A DNA stretch of 5,591 nucleotides from the NCBI GenBank assembly GCA_018609855.1, contig JAHENU010000088.1, positions 1-5,591 of the forward strand, in the 5' to 3' direction. A program made the position numbers and the translations under genes. Shown here in pieces: positions 1 to 5,591 of this stretch; position 1 is the stretch's first letter; every line of letters starts with the position of its first letter. The notes beneath the pieces were generated by a model, which did no database searches, was not told the origin of the DNA, and was given only the letters and a program-made list of their open reading frames with translations. The DNA is from Candidatus Nanohaloarchaea archaeon (GTDB lineage Archaea; Nanohalarchaeota; Nanosalinia; Nanosalinales; JAHENU01).

Positions 1-3000
1 GGATACGGTGAAGCCGTCTGTGAGTTATACTCCTGACACAACCGGAAACGGAAGGAATCTGTCACAGGATTTTGTTTTTGTGAATGTTAGTTTGTCCGAT
101 GCCACTTCTGGTGTGAAGAACATAACCTATCGGTTGTACAATTCGACAGGAGAGTTGATCAATGACACGACACGAAATAATCCCACTGATCCAAATACCA
201 TTAACTTTACCGGCTTGAATGATGATGACTATCAGTTTAACGTAACAGTGTATGACTGGGCTGAAAACAGAAATGATACAGTGACGAGAAGTGTTACATT
301 GGACACTGCTCCACCGTCTGTCAATGACGGACAGGTGAATAATTCGGTAGTACAGTCGGATGCAAGGCTGAGAGTGAATGTGTCGGCAAGTGATGAGCAT
401 CTGGAAACTGTTCTGGTGAAAAACGGCTCCCCTGTCACAATGACAAACATAGGTGGAAACGAATTTGCAGTCAATACCTCGGCTAATGAGCTGGGATGTT
501 CCTCAGGGGTTTGTGTGTTGACGTTTGAAGCCAATGACACTGCCGGACATGTGAATGATACGGGAAGTGCCGAGATTGCGGTGGATGATACGGCGCCGTC
601 TCTGACGATTGCGTATCCTGGCGATAATGCGAATATTAGTAGCTCTGTGGTGAATATAACCGGCAATGCCAGTGATACGCATGCAGATACGGTGGTGGTG
701 GATGATTCGGACTTTGGGCAAAATCGGGGGAGCTATGGGAATTGGAACTTTACCAATAGCAGTTTGGTGGATGGTGGCTATACTATTGCAATCACGGCGA
801 ATGATTCGGCGGGGAATAGTAACCGTAGCTCTGTTGGGTTTATGGTGGATGCCCAGTCGCCACAAGTAAGTCTGACAGACACAACACCAGCCAATACATC
901 ACATATTGGTCACGACTGGATATTTGTCAATGTTAGTTTGGACGACCCAGCACCGAGTGCTCAGCTGAAGAATGCCTCAATATTCGTATATAATGCTAGC
1001 GGCACGGTCAACACCACGACGGTAGCATCTCCTGACACGTATGCAGTACAGAATGTGACGGGGTTAGCCGATGGCACCTACACATTCAATGCGTCAGGGT
1101 TTGATTGGGCCGGCAATGGCAATAGTACGGTGCAGCGGCAAGTCACGCTTGATACACAGGCACCACAAGTGACCTATGCCTCTGGGACGACAGAAAACGG
1201 CACCACCCAGAATCGGACCTGGATCAGCATCAATGCAACGGGGGCCGACACACACATCGCCAATCTCACATTCGCCCACACCTCGCCCCAGAACAGAGTC
1301 AACACCACTGTTGTCCCTATAGAGAGTGGTGAGGCACAGTTCATCAACTACACCAATCTCAGTGATGGTTCGCATCGCTTTAATGTGACAGCACGTGATA
1401 AGGCAGGCAATAGCAATACAACCCACAATCGCATGGTAACGATTGACACCGGCAAGCCAGTCATTACATTCACCAGCGCCATGCTGGCCAACGATAGCAT
1501 AAAGAACAGCACATGGCTCGTGGCAAATGTGTCTGTAGCAGATGACAATTTTGAAAACGGCAGCTTCTCTCTCTATAATGAGAGTGGTGTGGTAAATACC
1601 ACCGCATTCATGACATTATCAGTGAAAAATCGCTCTCTCGTAAATTGGACGGGGTTGGCAGAAGGATGGTATCAGATCAATGCAACAGCACGAGATAATT
1701 CAGGGTTGGTCGGGCATACGGCGACACGGCATATTGCCCTTGACAGAACAGCACCGCAACAACAGCAACAGACAACAAATGCTACTTTGCCAGATCCTCA
1801 AACAACCGTACAACATGCAGTGCGATGGAACGATCTGACATTAGAGAATGTGACGTTTAGCTGGAATGCGACCGGTACAGAGTGCAATGCCGGTATGCAA
1901 GCAGTAACGAATAGGTCGGCAAACAATATGGCGTGGACAAATATCAGTCAACCGCTGCCTGAATCCTGTGGCGGTAAGACAATTGGCTGGCACATAAAAG
2001 CTTATGATCAGGTTGACCACAGCACTATGTCGACCACTGCTGTCTACACAGTCGCCAACCTCTCCCATACTGCCACCCTACAGCAGAACGTTACCTCAAT
2101 AGACAACATGACCGTAAATATATCGTGTCGTGCCCAGAACGATAATCCATTAACGGCATACTGGCGATGGTATAAGAACGGCACTCTCCATGTAGAGAGA
2201 AAATCAACATCTGTGCAAAATGCGACGCAGGCGACAGTAGACACGATTGCTGCTGAGCAGCTCCAACGAGGCGATAATTGGACAGTGGAAACGTGGTGCG
2301 GTGATACATATCAGAACGCAACCCGTCAGAATGTGAGTCGCACCATTCAGAACACAGTGCCAACTAACATAACTCTTATTGCGCCTGAGAATAATACCGC
2401 AGTGGCGCAAGGGAATGTATCATTTAACTACAGTGCTGCTGATGACGCTGATAACGACACCCTCTCCTATTACTTTATCCTCAATGGATCAGTAAACCAA
2501 ACTTTGGCTCAAAGTAACCACACACATGCTATGCCAGCAGGCACCTATCGCTGGTGGATCAATGTCTCTGATACGTTTGGCAACACAACCTCACCAAAAC
2601 ATTGGCTTCAGGTCAAATTCTTTAATACATCAATTCTCAGTCCAAACCAGTCAACACCGACAACCCACGTGGAAACAAACGACACCATACAGATAAAAAC
2701 ACAGAGCTGGCTGAATGGCGACATACAGGGAACAAATGTGACCTGGGCGGTGTCCGTACACAATACGACGTGTACGATTCGTAATCAGAGTTTCATAGAC
2801 CCACACTGGAATATAAGCTGCCGTGCCCCTGCTTTGGCTGATGGACAGAGTTACAATTTGTCTGTTACTGGTAACTATACTGCGCTGTCTCTGATCTACA
2901 CAGCAAATGCTGCCCAGGCGATAGAATATAAAGACCTGACACCGCCGAATGTAACAGGGATGCCTACTGCACAGCATGTGATACCAAATACCTCGATAGA

Positions 3001-4942
3001 CATTGCTGCCAATGTGACCGATAATGTCAATGTCTCTCAGGTTATTGCAGATATAGCGCGGCCGGACAATACCACCACCCAAGTATCTTTAACAACCGTT
3101 AATCCGCCACAATATACGGCCAACTACACCAACACGTCCGTACGTGGTGATTATAACGTGAGCATTCGCAGCAATGATACAGCGAACCTCAGCACCGTTC
3201 GGAAGAGTTTCTTCGGCGTGTTTAACAATGTTTCAGTTACAGTCCATACCCACTACCCAAATGGCTCTGTATTTCCAGCAACACTGCCATTACAGCGACC
3301 GACCACACAAGAACGCATACAAACGCTACGGACAGGCACCGATGGGAAGCTGACCACCTCACTACCTAATCGGAGCTACTCGCTCTCACTCCAGAGCGAT
3401 GCGATATCCCATAACGTTACTTTCCATAGCGCCCATCTCACCAATAATAGCAACTACACCTTCTCCGTGCGAGATGTCATTCCAACAGAAGCAGACATTG
3501 ATAACGAAGACGAAATTACAGGGCTCTATGGCAATATATCGCTGCCGTATAACACTGCAACTGTAACGATAAAGTATAACGACACAAAGGTCGATGATGC
3601 AACGGCACTGTCGTTGTGGCGCTGCCAGACATTCGACTCACAGACCAGCGATTGTGACAATTGGAACGAAGTGACAGCAACAGTGAATGCCAGTGCAGCC
3701 GAAGTGACAGCCACTGTCGATACGTTTTCCGCATATATGGTAACCGAAGCCGATCCCACTAGTAGTGACGGTGGTGGAGAGGACACAAGCAGCGGAGGAG
3801 GTGGAGACAGCACAGGTGGCGGTGGTAGTGTAAGTGGCGGCATTATCGGCACAGAGGAACCAGACCTGACGTTTCAACAAGATACAGTACAGATCAATAC
3901 CAAACCAGGAGAAACCTTTAGACGCCTAATTAGTATATCTAATGCCGGGGAAGCAGCAGCGAATCTCACAGTAACATCACGCTCGCTTCCATCATTCATC
4001 TCTCTTCCATCTCATTTCCTCGTAGAAAAACAAGCGACCCATTTACTCACTATCGCCGGCACCGTCCCCGAAGACTATTCTGCGCACAATATCTCTGGCT
4101 CCATACAAATAGCATCGCCGGATGTCGAAAAGACTATTCCAATTACTATGCAGATACTGCCTGGCAAACCTTTGCTCGATGTACGGCTCACGTTACTCAA
4201 ACCATTGGCCAACAATTCGCTCCGATATGGAGTAGAGTTGTTTAATTTGGGGGATACTGACCGAGTAGATGTCGCGCTCAAGGCACGGATTTATGACAAT
4301 CAATCGCAATTACACTATCAAGAGCAAGAGACTTTGGCATTGCAGGCGTCAACCACCGTATTACGGGATATGAATTTCCCGCCGCTAACACCGGGGACGT
4401 ATATGTTAGAAACAGAGGCACAATACAGCAATCAGACAGCTGTCGCAGCCCAGCAATTTGTCATAGAAGACACTACTACAACACAACCACTAAATAGATC
4501 AGGAACTATGCCGCTCATCACCACCTATCAAAATGTAGTGCCGTATTGGCGAGGCATGTTGGCTCTGCTCGGAGGCCTCTTCCTGCTCATTATCGTAATA
4601 CAGCAGCGACACACTTTACAAAAATTGGCTGCAAGGATGCAAAAGGGACTATCCAATATCATGTCAACAAAAGATACGGTGACGCAATTAGAACAGACAT
4701 TACATACGCTTGAAGCCAACAAAGCGCATACAAAAGATATACTACACGATATAGAGCAACTCCATGCCGCTCGCAAGGAAGAACAGCAGACAGCGATGTC
4801 GGTATATCGGCAACTCATCCATCGAAAAATAGAAAGCCGGTGTTCGGCAGCACAGGGTGAAGCTGATACAGAGACGCTGCACCTCTGGAAGCAAGCATTA
4901 GAATTGGCACAAAATTTGCAGCAGAAAGAATCAGATAAATAA
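1..4942 (+). CDS. Giant single-pass surface glycoprotein with Ig-like repeats, 5' partial
   Basis: This is the C-terminal 1646 residues of a larger extracellular protein; residue numbers here count the GTG at base 8 as 1. The frame is open from base 2, and the Asp-Thr before that GTG matches the Asp-Thr that opens the later repeats, so the GTG is not a credible start. Order: Ig-like repeats (1-578), divergent Ig/FN3-like domains (579-1072), a carboxypeptidase-regulatory-like domain (1073-1156), a two-Cys domain (1157-1248), a Gly/Ser hinge (1249-1281), two membrane-proximal beta domains (1286-1488), one TM helix (about 1516-1531) and a coiled-coil tail. I count about 105 N-X-S/T sequons before the TM and none after it, which fits an outside N-part and inside C-part. 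No catalytic motif, S-layer homology motif or PGF-type sorting signal is visible. Likely roles, by inference, are adhesion, cell contact or envelope structure. The stop is TAA at 4940-4942. Confidence 0.9.
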   Translation, partial: DTVKPSVSYTPDTTGNGRNLSQDFVFVNVSLSDATSGVKNITYRLYNSTGELINDTTRNNPTDPNTINFTGLNDDDYQFNVTVYDWAENRNDTVTRSVTLDTAPPSVNDGQVNNSVVQSDARLRVNVSASDEHLETVLVKNGSPVTMTNIGGNEFAVNTSANELGCSSGVCVLTFEANDTAGHVNDTGSAEIAVDDTAPSLTIAYPGDNANISSSVVNITGNASDTHADTVVVDDSDFGQNRGSYGNWNFTNSSLVDGGYTIAITANDSAGNSNRSSVGFMVDAQSPQVSLTDTTPANTSHIGHDWIFVNVSLDDPAPSAQLKNASIFVYNASGTVNTTTVASPDTYAVQNVTGLADGTYTFNASGFDWAGNGNSTVQRQVTLDTQAPQVTYASGTTENGTTQNRTWISINATGADTHIANLTFAHTSPQNRVNTTVVPIESGEAQFINYTNLSDGSHRFNVTARDKAGNSNTTHNRMVTIDTGKPVITFTSAMLANDSIKNSTWLVANVSVADDNFENGSFSLYNESGVVNTTAFMTLSVKNRSLVNWTGLAEGWYQINATARDNSGLVGHTATRHIALDRTAPQQQQQTTNATLPDPQTTVQHAVRWNDLTLENVTFSWNATGTECNAGMQAVTNRSANNMAWTNISQPLPESCGGKTIGWHIKAYDQVDHSTMSTTAVYTVANLSHTATLQQNVTSIDNMTVNISCRAQNDNPLTAYWRWYKNGTLHVERKSTSVQNATQATVDTIAAEQLQRGDNWTVETWCGDTYQNATRQNVSRTIQNTVPTNITLIAPENNTAVAQGNVSFNYSAADDADNDTLSYYFILNGSVNQTLAQSNHTHAMPAGTYRWWINVSDTFGNTTSPKHWLQVKFFNTSILSPNQSTPTTHVETNDTIQIKTQSWLNGDIQGTNVTWAVSVHNTTCTIRNQSFIDPHWNISCRAPALADGQSYNLSVTGNYTALSLIYTANAAQAIEYKDLTPPNVTGMPTAQHVIPNTSIDIAANVTDNVNVSQVIADIARPDNTTTQVSLTTVNPPQYTANYTNTSVRGDYNVSIRSNDTANLSTVRKSFFGVFNNVSVTVHTHYPNGSVFPATLPLQRPTTQERIQTLRTGTDGKLTTSLPNRSYSLSLQSDAISHNVTFHSAHLTNNSNYTFSVRDVIPTEADIDNEDEITGLYGNISLPYNTATVTIKYNDTKVDDATALSLWRCQTFDSQTSDCDNWNEVTATVNASAAEVTATVDTFSAYMVTEADPTSSDGGGEDTSSGGGGDSTGGGGSVSGGIIGTEEPDLTFQQDTVQINTKPGETFRRLISISNAGEAAANLTVTSRSLPSFISLPSHFLVEKQATHLLTIAGTVPEDYSAHNISGSIQIASPDVEKTIPITMQILPGKPLLDVRLTLLKPLANNSLRYGVELFNLGDTDRVDVALKARIYDNQSQLHYQEQETLALQASTTVLRDMNFPPLTPGTYMLETEAQYSNQTAVAAQQFVIEDTTTTQPLNRSGTMPLITTYQNVVPYWRGMLALLGGLFLLIIVIQQRHTLQKLAARMQKGLSNIMSTKDTVTQLEQTLHTLEANKAHTKDILHDIEQLHAARKEEQQTAMSVYRQLIHRKIESRCSAAQGEADTETLHLWKQALELAQNLQQKESDK
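2..1741 (+). repeat. Tandem array of six Ig-like repeats
   Basis: Six units start at about 2, 302, 587, 848, 1151 and 1445 and encode 100, 95, 87, 101, 98 and 99 residues. Each opens with a variant of D-T-x-x-P-x-V. Most have a mid-unit Leu-Tyr-Asn-x-Ser/Thr-Gly or similar strand, then a G-L-x-D-G-x-Y-x-F/I-N-x-T-A-x-D-x-A-G-N segment, and end in a V-T-L/I strand running into the next D-T. This is the usual layout of bacterial/archaeal Ig-like (Big) surface repeats. Units 1, 4, 5 and 6 are the closest to each other; units 2 and 3 are shorter and different, so the array is a mosaic. Unit 1 is complete only if the Asp at base 2 is its first residue. The array probably continues upstream. Confidence 0.82.
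1742..3223 (+). other. Five divergent Ig/FN3-like extracellular domains
   Basis: Approximate units are 1742-2053, 2054-2356, 2357-2620, 2621-2932 and 2933-3223. The second has a W-Y-K-N-G-T strand and a G-D-N-W-T-V-E-T-W-C-G-D strand, a pattern I associate with Ig-like domains of DPANN surface proteins. The third starts P-T-N-I-T-L-I-A-P-E-N-N-T and has a G-T-Y-R-W-W-I-N-V-S-D strand, like FN3/PKD-type folds. The fifth opens D-L-T-P-P-N-V-T and contains V-T-D-N-V-N-V-S, a common archaeal Ig-like signature. Units one, two and four each have two cysteines (626/654, 707/764, 922/938), which suggests one internal disulfide in each. Boundaries are by eye, and the fold names rest on strand patterns, not on a profile search. 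Confidence 0.65.
1757..1771 (+). repeat. Short CAA/CAG run encoding five glutamines
   Basis: Five consecutive CAA or CAG codons encode Gln 584-588 right after the D-R-T-A-P that ends the regular repeat array. The run marks the junction between the regular Ig-like repeats and the divergent domains. It may be a short linker, and its length could vary by slippage. Confidence 0.6.
3224..3751 (+). other. Carboxypeptidase-regulatory-like domain and two-Cys beta domain
   Basis: Residues 1073-1156 read as a small beta domain: a V-S-V-T-V opening strand, a T-G-T-D-G-K-L-T-T-S-L-P turn, then Y-S-L-S-L and N-V-T-F strands. The T-D-G-K plus Leu-Pro pattern is typical of carboxypeptidase-regulatory-like/prealbumin-like folds. 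Residues 1157-1248 form a second unit with a V-T-I-K-Y-N-D-T strand, L-S-L-W-R-C, a second Cys ten residues later, and a final F-S-A-Y-M-V strand. I recognise this style from many archaeal surface proteins, where it often sits just before the membrane-proximal region. C1206 and C1216 are likely bonded. Sequon density falls from here towards the membrane. Confidence 0.6.
3752..3850 (+). other. Gly/Ser/Asp-rich flexible hinge
   Basis: Residues 1249-1281 are almost only Gly, Ser, Thr and acidic residues, with runs of three or four Gly, and end G-G-I-I-G. The DNA is a degenerate GGN-rich tract. It separates the large glycosylated distal part from the membrane-proximal stalk and is most simply a flexible, acidic linker. 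It has no N-X-S/T sequon, in contrast to the region before it. Confidence 0.85.
3863..4471 (+). other. Two membrane-proximal beta-sandwich domains
   Basis: Residues about 1286-1383 start D-L-T-F-Q-Q-D-T-V-Q-I-N and contain P-G-E-T-F-R-R-L-I-S-I-S-N-A-G, then L-P-S-F-I-S-L and I-P-I-T-M-Q-I. This is the strand pattern of Ig-like domains that bound cell-surface stalks in archaea (NPCBM-associated/NEW3-like or COG1470-like). Residues about 1384-1488 contain Y-G-V-E-L-F-N-L-G-D and P-G-T-Y-M-L-E-T-E-A, a CARDB-like pattern. Neither has cysteine, and together they hold only about five sequons. They likely form a rigid stalk between the hinge and the membrane. Confidence 0.6.
4553..4600 (+). other. 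Single transmembrane helix
   Basis: Residues about 1516-1531 are an uninterrupted hydrophobic stretch rich in Leu, Ile, Gly and Val, preceded by Tyr-Trp-Arg and followed by Gln-Gln-Arg-His and further Lys/Arg. The positive charge on the C-terminal side and the loss of all sequons beyond it place the C-terminus in the cytoplasm. It is the only convincing membrane segment in the visible protein. Confidence 0.88.
4601..4939 (+). other. Cytoplasmic coiled-coil tail
   Basis: The last 113 residues (1532-1644) are charged and Gln-rich, and appear wholly helical. From 1558 there is a heptad pattern: V1558/L1561, L1565/L1568, K1572/T1575, L1579/I1582. More helix follows through the R-K-E-E-Q-Q segment and a final W-K-Q-A-L-E-L-A-Q-N-L helix. 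The tail contains one unpaired cysteine (C1612) and no sequon. It could oligomerise the protein or couple the surface to a cytoplasmic partner; no known signalling domain is visible. Confidence 0.7.
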
Positions 4943-5031
4943 CAGACTTTCTTATTTTTGCATCGTCATTCAAATTATAAAGATGAAATTAGGAGTAAGA
5001 TAAGCAAATCTACTGGAATAGACTTTAAGTG
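4943..5031. other. Convergent intergenic gap
   Basis: These 89 bases lie between the two stop codons. They are AT-rich, with the plus-strand T tract at the left. On the minus strand the stretch at about 4971-4993 is moderately T-rich but has no run longer than three T, so it is only a weak terminator candidate for the regulator gene. No ORF, hairpin or promoter is supported. Confidence 0.6.
4948..4959 (+). terminator. T-rich tract, possible archaeal terminator
   Basis: Five bases after the TAA stop of the surface protein lies a 12-base tract with ten T, including a run of five. Archaeal RNA polymerase commonly stops at such U-rich tracts without needing a hairpin, and I see no stem here. The position between convergent genes fits. 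Confidence 0.45.
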
Positions 5032-5591
5032 TTATTGGCACAGTTTCCGCAATGTGTCTTTATCATGCAAATAGAAAAACTCTTCTTTACGAACATAAGG
5101 GAAATCGGTTTTTACATCCTCTTCTAACAACAAAAAGGAATGAGAAGCAGCCACTGTCCGCATTTGTTCTAACAGGGAAATATGTTCTTGCCGCGGCGTA
5201 CTCGTATCTTTAACCAAATAGACCTCATTCCGTTCAGCATCACTCGCACCGTTCGTGAATGGTGCTTTCACAAAATCTGCAGGCGTTAACTCCATATCTC
5301 GAAGCTTCTGAGAAACAGGAGACTGAGCTGTAGGTGTGTGAGTAGTCGGAGCATATAAATCAGCAGTTCGTACCTGCACAACGTCTCCAAGAATGGCTTC
5401 TAACTTCATAGCCGTCTCCAGTGTAGCCAAGGTCACCTCGGTGTTCCGTTGTTCTAACCGACGGACAGCACTGGTAGAGATACCTGCAAGTGAGGAGAGA
5501 CTACGGCGAGATAACCGACGCTCTTCTCGAGCATCACGTAACTTAGTCTGATCTATATCAACATAGTGATGGCCATTAAGATAAAAAAGAA
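5032..5591 (-). CDS. Archaeal Cro/C1-type HTH transcriptional regulator (COG1395-like), 5' partial
   Basis: The minus-strand frame is open from the right edge to a TAA at 5032-5034 and gives 185 visible residues, counted from the codon at 5587-5589. Residues 1-12 (Leu-Phe-Tyr ... H-H-Y-V-D-I) match the strand that precedes the HTH in the COG1395-like family. Residues 16-68 are a Cro/C1-type HTH: K-L-R-D-A-R-E-E-R, then R-R-S-L-S-S-L-A-G, then the recognition helix S-T-S-A-V-R-R-L-E-Q, and a closing T-L-E-T-A-M-K-L-E-A-I-L-G. A Pro/Thr-rich linker (about 78-92) leads to a C-terminal domain (about 105-185) with K-A-P-F, S-F-L-L-L-E-E and V-R-K-E-E-F, a pattern I recall from the same family. The GTG at 5434-5436 lies inside the HTH and is not the start. 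Full members run to roughly 300 residues, so an N-terminal domain should lie outside. The target genes are unknown. The HTH call is firm and the family call good. Confidence 0.8.
   Translation of the reverse strand, partial: LFYLNGHHYVDIDQTKLRDAREERRLSRRSLSSLAGISTSAVRRLEQRNTEVTLATLETAMKLEAILGDVVQVRTADLYAPTTHTPTAQSPVSQKLRDMELTPADFVKAPFTNGASDAERNEVYLVKDTSTPRQEHISLLEQMRTVAASHSFLLLEEDVKTDFPYVRKEEFFYLHDKDTLRKLCQ

Noticed and set aside
8..10. GTG at base 8 as the start of the surface protein
   Set aside because: The frame is open upstream to base 2, and the Asp-Thr just before it completes the repeat-opening motif seen at 302, 587, 1151 and 1445. No signal peptide follows the GTG, so the gene is truncated by the window edge.
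666..869. Short plus-strand ORF rich in Trp, Arg and Met in another frame
   Set aside because: It lies wholly within the surface-protein frame, has an odd composition and no recognisable motif. It is a by-product of the G-rich codons in this stretch.
3770..3841. GGN-rich tract as a possible G-quadruplex or regulatory repeat
   Set aside because: The G runs are mostly two bases long, broken by T and A, and are explained by glycine codons of the protein hinge.
62..3880. Several minus-strand open frames of 66-144 codons opposite the surface gene
   Set aside because: They mirror the repetitive coding sequence, have low-complexity or Cys/His-scattered translations without domains, and overlap one another. 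None is credible against a continuous 1644-codon frame.
4961..5031. Possible promoter or small RNA in the convergent gap
   Set aside because: The A/T-rich words there, such as TTTATAATTT on the minus strand, face into the 3' end of the surface gene with no reading frame to serve. The stretch is better read as 3' untranslated sequence of two convergent genes.
5434..5436. GTG as the start of a 134-residue minus-strand protein
   Set aside because: The same frame continues to the window edge and encodes the first three helices of the HTH upstream of this codon. Starting here would remove the DNA-binding domain.

Overview
The window looks archaeal, most likely from a DPANN-type lineage such as Woesearchaeota or Pacearchaeota. 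Two things point that way. The first is a giant chain of Ig-like domains, packed with N-glycosylation sequons, of a style common in surface proteins of those lineages. The second is a convergent gene that resembles the archaeal Cro/C1-type regulator family with a C-terminal companion domain (COG1395-like). The lineage is an inference from protein style, not from a marker gene.

Bases 1-4942 (+) are one open reading frame without a stop, the 3' part of a very large cell-surface protein. The frame is already open at base 2 and starts inside a repeat, so the true start and any signal peptide lie upstream. In order it encodes: six Ig-like repeats of 87-101 residues (2-1741); five more divergent Ig/FN3-like domains (1742-3223); a carboxypeptidase-regulatory-like beta domain and a small two-cysteine domain (3224-3751); a Gly/Ser/Asp hinge (3752-3850); two membrane-proximal beta-sandwich domains (about 3863-4471); one transmembrane helix (about 4553-4600); and a 113-residue coiled-coil cytoplasmic tail. 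By eye there are about 105 N-X-S/T sequons outside the membrane and none in the tail. Ten cysteines outside the membrane fall as exactly two in each of five domains. Both facts support a secreted, heavily glycosylated, disulfide-stabilised ectodomain anchored by its C-terminus.

Bases 4943-5031 are a short convergent intergenic gap with a T-rich tract just after the surface-protein stop, which could end its transcript.

Bases 5032-5591 (-) are the 3' part of a helix-turn-helix regulator whose N-terminus lies beyond the right edge. The frame is open to the edge. The DNA-binding domain sits next to the edge, followed by a linker and a C-terminal domain. The two genes face each other, so nothing in the layout shows that one controls the other.

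I see no RNA gene, CRISPR array, insertion sequence or enzyme in the window. The most interesting points are the glycan and cysteine layout of the giant protein, its coiled-coil cytoplasmic tail, and a switch in G/C strand skew inside the gene near a repeat boundary (about 848).
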